Source: Planctomycetia bacterium (lineage in GTDB: Bacteria > Planctomycetota > Phycisphaerae > UBA1845 > Fen-1342). From it: 64,000 nucleotides of DNA. Both the position numbers and the translations under genes were made by a program. Under the pieces are notes generated by a model. It worked only from the letters and a program-made list of their open reading frames with translations, made no database searches and was not told where the DNA came from. Below are positions 9,012-19,327 of the stretch, one piece after another (position 1 is the first letter of the stretch; each line of letters begins with the position of its first letter). The DNA lies in contig CP054190.1 of the NCBI GenBank assembly GCA_015709575.1, positions 3,532,616-3,596,615 on the forward strand. Reading direction: 5' to 3'.

Positions 9012-10244
9012 TCAGTAATTCTCGAACGCCAGCGATTCCTTGAGCCACGGGTCGCGCTCCGGCACCAGCGAATGCCGCGCCAGCGCCGACGCCACCCACG
9101 CCCAGAACAGCCCGCCCACGCCGACGATGCACAGCGCATCGAGCAGGTGCAGCGGAATCCCGCCGCCCGTCCCGGCCAGCAGCCCCTCGGGCGCCTCCGG
9201 CGGCCGGGTCAGGTAGAACAGGTCCAGCCAGTGCATCAGCAGCACCCACACCGCGAAGATGAACAGCGTCGCCTTGCTGCGCTTCGGGTGCCGCGAGATG
9301 AACAGCACGAACGGAATGCAGAAGTGCCCCAGCAGCAGCGCCAGTGACACCTGCCACCAGTCGCCCGACTGCCGCACCAGGTACCAGCGCGTCTCCTCGG
9401 GGATGTTGGCGTACCAGATCAGCATGTACTGGCTGAACGCGATGTAGGTCCAGAACACGACAAAGGCGAACATCAGCTTGCCCAGGTCGTGATAGTGCTC
9501 CTTCGTGATCGCCCGCGTCAGTTTCCCGCTACCCTGCACCCACATCGCCACCAGCGCCAGGAACCCGAAGCCCGACAGCGCGCAGCCCGCGAACCAGTAC
9601 ACGCCGAAGATGGTGCTGAACCACATCGGCGACAGGGCCTTCATGAAATCCACCGCCGCGAACGACACCGTCACGCCGTACAGGATCAGCGACGGCGCCG
9701 CCAGCGTCCGCAGCCGCGTGCTGATCGCCGCGTCGCCGTTGGCGTCCTGCCGCAGCGAGGCCGACAGGAACCCGCGCGACAGCAGCGTCCACACCGCGAA
9801 ATACGCCGCCACGCGGATGATGAAGAACGTATCGTTCAGGTAGGGCCGCTTGTGCTCGACCAGGTGCTTCATCTCGTCGGTCGGGTTCAGCCACGGATAC
9901 AGCTCCGTGCGGAACACCACGATCGGGATCACCAGCAGCGCCATCAGCGGCATCGCGCCCGCGATCTGCTCCGCCAGCCGCCGCACCACCACGCTCCACC
10001 CGGCCGCCACCACGTGCTGGATCAGCACAAAGAACAGGCAGCCCAGGCTGATGCTCAGCACAAACAGGTACGCCAGCAGGTACGAGTTCATGAACTGCCG
10101 CAGGTCCGCTCCGCCGGGCTTCATCACGAAGCCCGCCGCCAGCGCCGCCACGCCGATCACCGCCGCGATCAGCGCGCTCGGACAGGTCCGCTCAAAGCGC
10201 CGCGTTTCGCTGAAAATGTCGATCGTATGCCCGTGCGAAGCCAT
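9012..10244 (-). CDS. actF: Alternative complex III subunit ActF (quinol oxidoreductase, NrfD-like)
   Basis: The 410-residue polytopic protein has about ten membrane helices and no heme motif. Recognisable stretches are SISLGCLFFVLIQHVVAAGWSV, FRTELYPWLNPTDEM, YGVTVSFAAVDFMKALSPMW, and FAFVVFWTYIAFSQYMLIWY with ANIPEETRWYL. These are characteristic of ActF, the second NrfD-like membrane subunit of alternative complex III. It forms part of the quinol-oxidising membrane module with ActC. It follows the ActD-ActE fusion by 10 bp, so translation may be coupled. Length and helix count are normal for the family. No truncation is seen. Confidence 0.9.
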   Translation of the reverse strand: MASHGHTIDIFSETRRFERTCPSALIAAVIGVAALAAGFVMKPGGADLRQFMNSYLLAYLFVLSISLGCLFFVLIQHVVAAGWSVVVRRLAEQIAGAMPLMALLVIPIVVFRTELYPWLNPTDEMKHLVEHKRPYLNDTFFIIRVAAYFAVWTLLSRGFLSASLRQDANGDAAISTRLRTLAAPSLILYGVTVSFAAVDFMKALSPMWFSTIFGVYWFAGCALSGFGFLALVAMWVQGSGKLTRAITKEHYHDLGKLMFAFVVFWTYIAFSQYMLIWYANIPEETRWYLVRQSGDWWQVSLALLLGHFCIPFVLFISRHPKRSKATLFIFAVWVLLMHWLDLFYLTRPPEAPEGLLAGTGGGIPLHLLDALCIVGVGGLFWAWVASALARHSLVPERDPWLKESLAFENY

Positions 10245-10254
10245 GCGGTTCGTC

Positions 10255-11586
10255 TCACTTCGGTTGCGTCATCCGCGAGCGCTGCTCGGTCGGAACATCC
10301 TCGATCGTCGCCGCCTGCGCCCGCTGCAGCGCCTTGACGTACGCCACAATCGCCCAGCGATCCGCCACCGGAATCTGGTCGCCGTGCGGCGCCATCGTGC
10401 GGATGCCGTTCGTGATCGTGTTGAACAGGTGCCCCACCGGCCGCACCAGCACGTCCGGATCCGCGTACGACTTCGGCGGCACAAAGCCGATCTCGCGCTG
10501 CACCACGTACGTCGCCACCCGCCCGGCCCCGGCCCCGTCCAGCCCGTGGCAGTGCGAGCAGAAGATCGCATAGCGATCCCGCCCGCGCCGCATCAGTTGC
10601 TCGTTCACCTCGGCCGCACCGCCCGCCAGCCTCTGAAGCTCGGGGTGATACATCGGGATGCCGGTCGCCCACTGGTCGCCGACCCGCCCCTGGTAATAAT
10701 GCGGATCCTGCGTGAAATCCTCGCGCGCCAGCGTGCCCGCGATCTTCGGCCGCGCCGAGCGCCCATCCGCGAACACGTCGTTGGCCATCTGCTTGCCGGC
10801 CGTGTAGCGCTCCTGGTTGTCCATGTCCTGCACGATGTGAATCCGCGGCTGCGACTGCTTGTCCACCCGCATGTACGCGATCACCGCCAGCGGGATCAGC
10901 AGAAAGCACGCCAACATCACGTGCGCCCGCAGGAACCACCGCGGCGGCGCGCTCTCCTTCACGTCATCCGCGATTTCCACCGCGGCCGCCCCCGCCCCCT
11001 CCAGCAGCCGCCGCGTCGCCGAGCCGTACTTCGGATCGTCCAGCCCGATCGAAATGAAGAAGCGGTCGTCCGTCACCCGCCGGAAGCGATCCAGCCGCAG
11101 CAGCGGGTTGTAGTGCTGCGGCAACCCGTTCAGCGCCAGCATCCCGAAAAAGGCCCCGAACGCCGACAGCAGGATCGTCAGCTCGAAGATCACCGGAATG
11201 TTCGCCGGAAAGCTCCAGTAGGGCTTGCCGGAGATAATGAAGTTGTATCCCTGCAGAAACGTCGGCACCCACGGAAACTGCACCCCCGCATTCACCGCGT
11301 TCGTCCACCATTGCAGCAGAACGCCGATCGTCGTGCCCGTCGCCCCGCACAGGAAAATCAGCACCGGCAGCCGCGTCGCGCGGATGCCGATGGCCCGATC
11401 GATCCCGTGCACCGGGTACGGGCTGTGCGCATCCCAGCGGGTATACCCCGCGTTGCGGACCTGCTCGCACGCTCGCACCAGCGCATCCGCCGAGGCGAAC
11501 TCGGCCACCAGCGTGTGCGGCGCCGTCGCCGGGCCGGCGGTGGATTTCTGCGTGACCGTCGATGCACTCACCACAACTCTCCGCAT
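10255..11586 (-). CDS. ActD-ActE fusion: DUF3341 membrane subunit plus monoheme cytochrome c
   Basis: Residues 20-190 form an ActD domain (DUF3341), starting LVAEFASADALVRACEQVRNAG, with two membrane helices and a PYWSFPANIPVIFELTILL segment. A linker with one further helix (about 220-240) leads to an ActE-like cytochrome c whose single heme site is CSHCH, with a Met-containing ligand region near RTMAPHGDQIP. In many alternative complex III operons these are two genes; here they are one frame with no stop. The first ATG is at 11586, but GGAG at 11580-11583 precedes GTG codons at 11574 and 11571, so the true start may be there. The cytochrome part should carry electrons from ActA/ActB. Confidence 0.88.
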   Translation of the reverse strand: MRRVVVSASTVTQKSTAGPATAPHTLVAEFASADALVRACEQVRNAGYTRWDAHSPYPVHGIDRAIGIRATRLPVLIFLCGATGTTIGVLLQWWTNAVNAGVQFPWVPTFLQGYNFIISGKPYWSFPANIPVIFELTILLSAFGAFFGMLALNGLPQHYNPLLRLDRFRRVTDDRFFISIGLDDPKYGSATRRLLEGAGAAAVEIADDVKESAPPRWFLRAHVMLACFLLIPLAVIAYMRVDKQSQPRIHIVQDMDNQERYTAGKQMANDVFADGRSARPKIAGTLAREDFTQDPHYYQGRVGDQWATGIPMYHPELQRLAGGAAEVNEQLMRRGRDRYAIFCSHCHGLDGAGAGRVATYVVQREIGFVPPKSYADPDVLVRPVGHLFNTITNGIRTMAPHGDQIPVADRWAIVAYVKALQRAQAATIEDVPTEQRSRMTQPK

Positions 11587-11639
11587 TCAGATTCACGCCG
11601 CCGGACGAATCGCCGTCCGGCCGCCCGCGCCGCGCTGCG

Positions 11640-13049
<1,410 letters not shown>

Positions 13050-13081
13050 GTCGTGCGCTCAATCCCTGTTCGTGCGCCCCG

Positions 13082-16000
13082 TCAGGAGTGCGCCGGTTGT
13101 TCTTGACCCTTCGGGGCGCCGTGCCCGTCCGCCGGACCATGATCGTGGCCGTGCGTGCCGTGCCCCTTCAGCAGCGAGTGCCCCGTGTTCCGCAGCCGCG
13201 CCATGTAGCGCGTCCGCGGCCGGGCGTTCAGTTCCTCGAGAATCGTGTAGCTGCGCGGGTCGGCCGCCTGCTTCGCCACCTGCGCCGCCGCGTCGTTGAG
13301 ATTGCCGAAGGTGATCGCCTGCGTCGGGCAGACCTGCTGGCACGCCGTCTGCACCAGCCCGTCCGCGATCGGCGCCACGCCCGCCGGAACCGCCGGGATC
13401 TCGCCCGCCGTGACGCGCTTGGCCACCTCGTTCGCCGCCGTGATCTTCGCCGCGCTGATCCGCTGGATGCAGAAGCTGCACTTCTCCATCACGCCGCGGC
13501 TGCGCACCGTCACGTCCGGGTTCATGCCCATCTTCTGGATCGCGGTCAGCTCCTGCCGCGAGCGCGGGTGCTTCGGCCCGTGATGGTTGTAGAACCAGTT
13601 GAACCGCCGCACCTTGTACGGGCAGTTGTTCGCGCAGTACCGCGTGCCGACGCAACGGTTGTACACCATCACGTTCAGCCCCTCGGTGTCGTGTACCGTC
13701 GCCGCCACCGGGCACACCTGCTCGCACGGCGCGTTCTCGCAGTGCTGGCACGGCATCGGCTGGAACGCGACCTTCACCTCCGCGTCCTGCGGCTGCCCCC
13801 GGAAATAGCGGTCGATCCGCAGCCAGTGCATCTCGCGGCCGCGCAGCACTTCCGCCTTCCCCACCACCGGGATGTTGTTCTCCGCCTGGCACGCCACCAC
13901 GCACGAGCTGCAGCCCGTGCAGGCGTTCAGGTCGATCGACATCCCCCACTTGTACCCCTCGTAGGGCGTCGGCTCGGCAAAAAGCTGCGGCAGGTGAAAC
14001 ACGTGCGCCACGTGCTGCGCAAAGTCCGGATGCGCCGCGTAGTCCGTCAGGTCGCCCTCGCGCACCAGCAGCGGGATGACCTCCTGCTCGCGCTGCCGCG
14101 TCAGCTTCGTGTCGATCGCGTGATGATCCTGCGTCGTCGCCAACCGGTGCGACCCGCTGCCGCGCGACACGCTGCCGCGCGCCGCCTGCCAGCCCGCCGC
14201 GCTCCGCAGCGCCGACACCGCGAACCCCACCCCCCGCGCAATCGCCCCCACCTGCGACCGCCCGTAACCGAGCGTCAGCGTCACGCACCCCTCGGCGTGC
14301 CCCGGCAGGATGTATCCCGGCAGTTCAACGCTCGCCCCGCCGCACTCCACCCGCACCCGGTCGCCGTTCTTCGCGACTCCCAGCCGCTGCGCATCCGCAA
14401 AGCTCAGCAGCGCCGCGTTGTCCCACGTGACCTTCGTCAGCGGATCCGGCAATTCCTGCAGCCAGCCGTTGTTCGCAAACCGCCCGTCATACACCTTGTG
14501 ATCCGGCGCAAACAGCACGTCAAAGCCGCCGCCCGCGCCCGCCGCCTGCTGCGCCAGCGCCGCGGCCCACTCTGTCCGTGCCCGCCCCACCTCCGACGCC
14601 GCCCACGCCGAGTTCGCGATTACCCCGTCGCGCAGCGCGACCTCCCAGCTCAGGTCCGTTCCCGAAAACACCGTCCGGTGCGTCTCGCGAACCGCGTCAT
14701 AGCCCGACTGCTTCTCATCCCCCAGCATCCACAGCACCAGCTCGATCGGGCTTTTCCCGTCATACAGCGGAGCAATCAGCGGCTGCTGGATCGACGCCGT
14801 GCCGTCATACCCGCGCACGTCGCCCCAGCACTCCAGGAAGTGCGCCCGGTTCACGTGCCACGCGCAGCGCTGCGACGTCTCGTTGAACTCCAGGCTCAGG
14901 TGAATCGTCTGCGCCTTCGACGCCGCCAGCGCCTCGGCGAATTTCACGTCCGCCGGCGCGTCATACGCCGGGTTCCCCCCCAGGATCACCAGCGCCTGCG
15001 TATCAGCGCTGCGCAGCGCATCCGCCGCCGCCGCGATCCCCGCCGCGTGGTCCGGTCGCTCCGCCTGCGCGTAATAACGCACCGTCTTGCCGACGTTGCC
15101 CAGCGCCTGGTTCAGCGCCGCCGCCAGCGCGTGCACTTCCGCCGGTTGCCGCGGACCCGCCGCGATTACGCACCGCCCCGCATGCCCTGCCAGGTCCGTC
15201 GCGATCTGCCGCGCCGCATCCGCCGCAAGCACCGCGCTCCCGCCCGTCAGCCCCTCCGGCACCGCCACGCCCGCGTCCTTCAGCGCCGCCGCGATCTGCA
15301 GCGCCGCCGCCGGAATCTTCGAGTGTGCCACCGCGTAGCGAAAATCCGCGTTTGATCCCGTCAGCGAGTAGGTCGCCTCCACGCTGTACAGCCGGCTGAG
15401 CTTCGGCTTCTCCCCCGCCACGCGCCGCGTCGCCGCCCAGTCGCGCGCATACCGCGTCGCCGCCGGATGCGTCAGCAGCAGGTCCGCGTCCAGCGACAGC
15501 ACCACGTCGCACTGCTCCAGCGACAGGTCCGCCCGCTGCGGCTTGCCGAACGCCAGCGCCGTCCCCGCCCGCTCATTCTCCAGCAGCCCCAGCGGCTCAT
15601 ACTCATGCCACGCCGCCTGCGGCATCGCCTCGCGCAGCCGCCCGCGCAGCCGCTCCAGCGTCGGCGACCCGCTCGACTCGCTCAGGATCACCAGCCCCCG
15701 CCCCTGCGCCGACCGCAGCGACGAAAACAGCCCGCGCGCCGCCGTCTGAAACGCCGACATCGACTGCGCACCCGCCGCCGTCCGCGGTGACGTGCTGCGA
15801 TCCGGATCGTACAGCTCCAGGATCGCCGCCTGCGCCCATGCGTCCGTCGCCCCGCGACTGCCCGGATGCTCGCGATTCCCCTCCAGCTTCACCGGCCGGC
15901 CGTCGAAGCTCGTCGCCACCAGCCCCGCCCCGACGCCGCCCAGTTCCCACGCCGTCGCGTAATGAACCGGCACACCCGGCGTGCGGCCCGCCGGCCGCCG

Positions 16001-16228
16001 CGCATGCGGGACAATCTCCTCCCGCGGCCAGCGGCAGCCGGTCATCCCCGCCAGCGCCAGCGAGGCGCCCATCATCTTCAGGAACTGACGGCGGTTCGGC
16101 GAGCGCAGCAGCTCCGGCGCATAGCTCGCAAACTCTTGCTCGACAAACCTTTGGAACTCCGGAGTGTTCGCCAGGTCATCGAGGCTGCGCCAGTAGCGCG
16201 GTCCGGTCACTGGGGTCATCGATGGCAT
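13082..16228 (-). CDS. actB: Alternative complex III subunit ActB (molybdopterin-like plus Fe-S domains)
   Basis: About 1048 residues. A twin-arginine signal (RRQFLKMMGASLALAGMTGC, residues about 46-65) marks Tat export of a folded cofactor protein. The large N-terminal part resembles the molybdopterin oxidoreductase fold; in this family it lacks the cofactor. The C-terminal third is ferredoxin-like, with cysteine clusters LNACTGCSSCVVACQ, CQHCENAPCEQVCP, YNRCVGTRYCANNCPYK and KCSFCIQRI, sufficient for several [4Fe-4S]/[3Fe-4S] clusters. The start lies in the ATGCCATCGATGA that ends actA: ATG at 16228, or at 16219 with an ATGA overlap. An upstream extension to 16369 would lie within actA and is rejected. 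The tail is His-rich. Confidence 0.93.
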   Translation of the reverse strand: MPSMTPVTGPRYWRSLDDLANTPEFQRFVEQEFASYAPELLRSPNRRQFLKMMGASLALAGMTGCRWPREEIVPHARRPAGRTPGVPVHYATAWELGGVGAGLVATSFDGRPVKLEGNREHPGSRGATDAWAQAAILELYDPDRSTSPRTAAGAQSMSAFQTAARGLFSSLRSAQGRGLVILSESSGSPTLERLRGRLREAMPQAAWHEYEPLGLLENERAGTALAFGKPQRADLSLEQCDVVLSLDADLLLTHPAATRYARDWAATRRVAGEKPKLSRLYSVEATYSLTGSNADFRYAVAHSKIPAAALQIAAALKDAGVAVPEGLTGGSAVLAADAARQIATDLAGHAGRCVIAAGPRQPAEVHALAAALNQALGNVGKTVRYYAQAERPDHAAGIAAAADALRSADTQALVILGGNPAYDAPADVKFAEALAASKAQTIHLSLEFNETSQRCAWHVNRAHFLECWGDVRGYDGTASIQQPLIAPLYDGKSPIELVLWMLGDEKQSGYDAVRETHRTVFSGTDLSWEVALRDGVIANSAWAASEVGRARTEWAAALAQQAAGAGGGFDVLFAPDHKVYDGRFANNGWLQELPDPLTKVTWDNAALLSFADAQRLGVAKNGDRVRVECGGASVELPGYILPGHAEGCVTLTLGYGRSQVGAIARGVGFAVSALRSAAGWQAARGSVSRGSGSHRLATTQDHHAIDTKLTRQREQEVIPLLVREGDLTDYAAHPDFAQHVAHVFHLPQLFAEPTPYEGYKWGMSIDLNACTGCSSCVVACQAENNIPVVGKAEVLRGREMHWLRIDRYFRGQPQDAEVKVAFQPMPCQHCENAPCEQVCPVAATVHDTEGLNVMVYNRCVGTRYCANNCPYKVRRFNWFYNHHGPKHPRSRQELTAIQKMGMNPDVTVRSRGVMEKCSFCIQRISAAKITAANEVAKRVTAGEIPAVPAGVAPIADGLVQTACQQVCPTQAITFGNLNDAAAQVAKQAADPRSYTILEELNARPRTRYMARLRNTGHSLLKGHGTHGHDHGPADGHGAPKGQEQPAHS

Positions 16229-16872
16229 GTAGAACAATCCGTCGACGGGTTGATCTGATACTGCTCGGCGAGGTCCGACGCCAGCCGCGCCGGATCCCGA
16301 TCCGGCGCCCAATCCATTTTCGTCACGAACTCCGGCGGGCGCAGGTGCGGACCCGGATTGCGATGGCAATCAAGGCACCATTGCATGCTCAGATGTTCCT
16401 GTTGATAAACGACTTCCATCTGATCCACGCGCCCGTGGCAGCTCACGCACCCCACCCCCCGGTTGATGTGCGCCGCGTGGTTGAAGTACACGAAATCCGC
16501 CGCGTCATGCACCCGAATCCAGTGCACCGGCTTGCCGGTCGTGTGCGAGTCAATAATTTTCTTGATGTTTGCCGTCTGCCGATCATCCCGCCCCTGGATC
16601 TGCGAGTGGCAGTTCATGCACGTCTGCGTCGGCGGAACCGCCGCGTGGGCCGCGTCCTCCACCGTCGTGTGGCAGTACCGGCAGTCGATCCCCAGCTTGC
16701 CGACGTGCAGCGCGTGGCTGTACGGAATCGGCTGCACCGGCTGATAGCCAACGTCCGTCGCCTGCGGTGAAAAGCCGTACAGCACCACCACCACGGCGTA
16801 CGCCGGCCCGGCCAGCAACCCCACTGCCAGCGCGGACTTCAGCCCGTTCATCCACTTGGGAAACTGAAACAT
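16216..16872 (-). CDS. actA: Alternative complex III subunit ActA, pentaheme cytochrome c
   Basis: The 218-residue protein has one N-terminal membrane helix (about 12-34, possibly an uncleaved anchor) and five CxxCH heme sites: CRYCH (64-68), CMNCH (85-89), CVSCH (142-146), CLDCH (166-170) and CSTCH (213-217, at the very C terminus). The start MFQFPKWMNG at 16872 is chosen because upstream in-frame codons to 17013 are a basic, non-signal extension. ActA is the multiheme periplasmic subunit that passes electrons out of the Fe-S chain of ActB. It is the first gene of the operon and overlaps actB. The C-terminal heme motif immediately before the stop is intact. Confidence 0.93.
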   Translation of the reverse strand: MFQFPKWMNGLKSALAVGLLAGPAYAVVVVLYGFSPQATDVGYQPVQPIPYSHALHVGKLGIDCRYCHTTVEDAAHAAVPPTQTCMNCHSQIQGRDDRQTANIKKIIDSHTTGKPVHWIRVHDAADFVYFNHAAHINRGVGCVSCHGRVDQMEVVYQQEHLSMQWCLDCHRNPGPHLRPPEFVTKMDWAPDRDPARLASDLAEQYQINPSTDCSTCHR

Positions 16873-16917
16873 GCGGTGTGTCGCGCTCCTGCTCGACGCC
16901 GAAAAATTGAAAGCGGG

Positions 16918-16947
16918 AAGGTACGACACCATGCCGCAAAGGGTCAA
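16918..16947 (-). promoter_or_regulatory. Candidate promoter of the act-cta operon
   Basis: On the minus strand a TTGACC (16942-16947) is followed after 18 nt by TACCTT (16918-16923), about 45 nt before the actA ATG at 16872. This is a fair match to a housekeeping promoter in a relatively AT-rich stretch of the divergent gap. The 270-bp gap also holds several AT-rich words (GATTTGACG, CGATTTCAATC), so other starts are possible. Confidence 0.35.
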
Positions 16948-17095
16948 GGGCCGCCGCGCTCTTTCAGCGAAATTGAATCGCGACACGCGCCAGTATTTCG
17001 CGTCAAATCGCACCGATTCAGCACGATTTCAATCACGCCCCAAAGCCGCCCCAATGCTCCGCGCACCGCCCGCGCGCATCGAGCCGCCCCGACGA

Positions 17096-17101
17096 TATAG
17101 A
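17096..17101 (+). promoter_or_regulatory. Candidate -10 box for the 17143 operon
   Basis: TATAGA (extended as GATATAGAATGG) lies 41 nt before the ATG at 17143. The distance and surroundings match the candidate boxes before ctaB, the 31227 sigma factor and the 39368 kinase. No good -35 is visible. Confidence 0.4.
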
Positions 17102-17142
17102 ATGGTGAGGCTGTCACCGCACCCAGGCCCCATGGCGAGTGC

Positions 17143-18000
17143 ATGCTGAACCGGCTGATCGGAATCTTCTGCGTCGCGGCCATGCTCCTCGCCAACGGGG
17201 CGCTGGTCTTCCGCGAATTCGTGCCCCGCTGGCTGGCCGGCGAACCGCCCCAGAACGACGCCATGCGCATGCGCCCCGGCGACGTCCGCCGCGTCCAGTA
17301 CGCCATTACCGACTCCATCGGCCGCGCCGTCGGCCGAAGCTGGACCGTCAGTTCCGCCAACCTCGCCCCCGCGCTGGTCGTCGATTCCTACACCCTCATC
17401 GACGGCGTCGCTCTCCCCGACGGCACCACCCCGCGCGTCCGCCTGCACATGTCGCTGCACTACCAGGCCGACGACATCCCCGAAAAAATCGTCCTCGAAC
17501 TCGACGCACTCTCGCAGCGCCTCACCCTCACCGGCGAGCCGGTGCCGCCCAACTTCGTCTTCCAATGGGGCCTCGTCGATCGCCGCGGCGAATTCACCGT
17601 CCCCTCCGATTCCATGCGCGCCCTCGGCGACGTGTTTAAACCCTTTGACCGGCTCCCCGGTCTCTACGAAGGCCGCATGTGGCGGCACAACGTCCTCGAT
17701 CCGCTGACGAAGCTGCTGCCCAACTGGCTCGGCAACGGCATGTACTCATCCTCCGTCCTGGTGAAAGTCACGGCCCGCGAGACCATCCGCCACAACGGCG
17801 CCGACGTCGAGGCCTTCCGAGTGGAAGCGCCCGGCGCCGTCGCCTGGGTCCACCCCGACGGCCGCGTCCTTCGCCAGCAAGTCGAGCTTCCGGTCTTCGG
17901 AATGCTGCAACTGGTCGAGGAGCCGTGGAACGCCGAGTCATACGCGCGCGTCCGCGACCTCATCTTCAGCCCGCTCGAGGGGGAGGAACGCCGCCGATGA
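17143..18000 (+). CDS. Unknown membrane-anchored exported protein coupled to ABC ATPase
   Basis: I do not recognise the family. The 285 residues begin with an uncleaved-looking signal or anchor helix (residues 5-27, IGIFCVAAMLLANGALVF) followed by a soluble domain rich in beta-type sequence (alternating hydrophobic residues, many V/R/T). Conserved-looking pieces are RLHMSLHYQADDIPEKIV, VFKPFDRLPGLYEGRMW and VAWVHPDGRVLRQQVELPVFG, the last suggesting a modular lipid- or surface-type beta domain. The stop overlaps the start of the ABC ATPase gene by ATGA, so the two are translated together. It may be the accessory or periplasmic part of that transporter, but no permease gene is adjacent. Confidence 0.8.
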   Translation: MLNRLIGIFCVAAMLLANGALVFREFVPRWLAGEPPQNDAMRMRPGDVRRVQYAITDSIGRAVGRSWTVSSANLAPALVVDSYTLIDGVALPDGTTPRVRLHMSLHYQADDIPEKIVLELDALSQRLTLTGEPVPPNFVFQWGLVDRRGEFTVPSDSMRALGDVFKPFDRLPGLYEGRMWRHNVLDPLTKLLPNWLGNGMYSSSVLVKVTARETIRHNGADVEAFRVEAPGAVAWVHPDGRVLRQQVELPVFGMLQLVEEPWNAESYARVRDLIFSPLEGEERRR

Positions 18001-18827
18001 TCGCCTGGTCCAGGGGCCCCGGCCGCGACTCCGTGACCGTGCGCCTCGAAGCCGTCTCAAAATCCTTCGGCGCCAAGCAGGCCGTGCAGGACGTCTCGCT
18101 CTCGCTCTTCGGCGGCGAGGTCTTCGCCTTCCTCGGCCCCAACGGCGCCGGAAAAACCACCACCCTGCGCATGACCTGCGGCCTGCTTCGCCCCGACACC
18201 GGCGCCGTCGAGGTCTGCGGCCTCTCCATGGGCACCGACGCGCGCGACGCCAAGCAACTGATCGCCTACCTCCCCGATCAGCCGTACCTGTATGACAAGC
18301 TCACCGGCCGCGAGTTCGTCGAGTTCACGCGCGAGCTGTATCGCATCCCCAACGACGTCGCCCAGCGCCGTCTCGCCGAGCTGGCCCGCCGCCTCGACAT
18401 GGATTCCTTCATCGACCGCCTCACCGAGCACTACAGCCACGGCATGAAGCAGAAGGTCGCCCTCGCCGCCGCCCTGATCCACGCCCCGCAGGTGCTGGTC
18501 GTCGATGAGCCGATGGTCGGACTCGACCCCCGCACCATCCGCGTCATGAAAACCATCTTCCGCGAGATCGCCGACGCCGGCGGCACCGTCTTCATGAGCA
18601 CGCACTCGCTCGACGTGGCCGAAGTGCTGGCCGACCGCATCGGAATTCTCAACGGCGGGCGCCTCGTCGCTCTCGGAACGATGGCCGAGCTGCGGGCGCA
18701 ATCCTCCGGGTCGCAGCGCCTCGAGGACATCTTCCTGCAGCTCACCAACGCCGCCGGCGACAGCCTCGACGACGCCGGCCGCGCCGCCATGCGCGATTCC
18801 GCCGACCTGCCCCGCCACCCCGCGTAA
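17997..18827 (+). CDS. ABC transporter ATP-binding protein
   Basis: A 276-residue ATPase. Walker A is GPNGAGKTTT (47-56), the signature loop is the unusual YSHGMKQK (146-153; the S-x-G core with M in place of Q occurs in ABC-2/CcmA-type exporters), Walker B is VLVVDEP (166-172), and the H-loop is STHSLDVAEV. The Q-loop lies near YLPDQPYLYD. An upstream frame to 17679 lies inside the previous gene, so the ATG at 17997 (ATGA overlap) is the start. ABC-2 type exporters usually have a permease next to the ATPase; the next gene is 500 bp away and unrelated, so the permease may be elsewhere. The substrate is unknown. Confidence 0.9.
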   Translation: MIAWSRGPGRDSVTVRLEAVSKSFGAKQAVQDVSLSLFGGEVFAFLGPNGAGKTTTLRMTCGLLRPDTGAVEVCGLSMGTDARDAKQLIAYLPDQPYLYDKLTGREFVEFTRELYRIPNDVAQRRLAELARRLDMDSFIDRLTEHYSHGMKQKVALAAALIHAPQVLVVDEPMVGLDPRTIRVMKTIFREIADAGGTVFMSTHSLDVAEVLADRIGILNGGRLVALGTMAELRAQSSGSQRLEDIFLQLTNAAGDSLDDAGRAAMRDSADLPRHPA

Positions 18828-18873
18828 TCTCCCCGCGTATCCCCCCCGCCCCCGCCCTACCTCGCCCCGCGCC

Positions 18874-18973
18874 GCCCTCTTCGCCCTTCAGGGCGCGCCC
18901 TCTTCGCCCTTCAGGGCGCGCCCTCTTCGCCCGACAGGGCGCACGATCCTTGCCAGGGGCTTCCAGCCCCTGG
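18874..18973 (-). repeat. Element B copy 1, with 23-bp tandem triplication
   Basis: Three consecutive 23-bp units (18874-18896, 18897-18919, 18920-18942), each of the form GCCCTCTTCGCCC then TTCAGGGCGC, the third with GA replacing TT, lead into a perfect hairpin in which CCAGGGGCT pairs with AGCCCCTGG (18955-18973 region). The same two-part motif occurs at 21324, 60098 and 61721. Forward orientation is defined by the hairpin coming first; this copy is reversed. Confidence 0.85.
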
Positions 18974-19014
18974 ATGACGCGACCGCCCACCCCTGTCCCT
19001 TTTCCGCCCGGATG

Positions 19015-19110
19015 GGTGGCATGCTTTCGCGGTACTCCGCGTAAGCATGCATCGACCCTACTCAACAGCACTGGCACATTGCCGCGCCGATCCCCGCGCG
19101 CGAAACACCC
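19015..19110 (-). repeat. Element A copy 1 with extended flank
   Basis: The 32-bp palindrome occupies 19019-19050: arms GCATGCTT-T-CGCGG and CCGCG-T-AAGCATGC around the loop TACT, read on the plus strand. GGGTGG precedes it. The following 60 bp (TGGCACATTGCCGCGCCGAT, then CCCCGCGCGCGAAACACCCC) is nearly the same as the flank of copy 2 at 21245-21310, so the repeated unit here is about 95 bp, not only the palindrome. Confidence 0.9.
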
Positions 19111-19327
19111 CACCCCGCTCCGCCCCACCCCGCATCGCCCCGCGCCGCCCTCTTCGCCCTACCTCGCCCCGCGCCCAACACGCGAATCCTGTGCCCCGCA
19201 AACCCCGTACACAACGCCCCAACCGCCCCGAATTCCGCCCGCAATCCCCGATTCCCGACTTGCCCGCGGCCCTGCTACTGACGTTAAATATCGCATTCAC
19301 CGCGATCTACCGCGGCCGGAGCCGATC

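Larger units (their letters stand above)
18828..19327. other. 500-bp intergenic repeat mosaic
   Basis: This gap between the ABC ATPase and ribE holds a B element (18874-18973), an A element with long flank (19015-19110) and a further B-like fragment at about 19135-19165 repeating the words just before 18874. Beyond 19165 the DNA is C-rich and featureless until TTAAAT (19284-19289), a possible -10 about 39 nt before ribE. I see no gene. Confidence 0.7.

Noticed and set aside
6308..9043. 911-codon open frame on the plus strand opposite ctaC, sco1 and orf122
   Set aside because: It lies entirely over conserved minus-strand genes, has Arg/His/Pro-rich composition with no recognisable motif, and such frames occur opposite nearly every gene because of the high GC content.
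13088..15355. 755-codon plus-strand frame opposite actB
   Set aside because: Arg/His-rich shadow of a gene with clear Fe-S and Tat motifs.
16228..16369. Extended N terminus of ActB up to 16369
   Set aside because: The extra 47 residues would lie inside actA and precede the Tat signal by too far; start codons at 16228 or 16219 fit the overlap.
18976..19327. FMN riboswitch upstream of ribE
   Set aside because: The region is occupied by repeat elements and C-rich DNA; none of the conserved RFN stems is seen.
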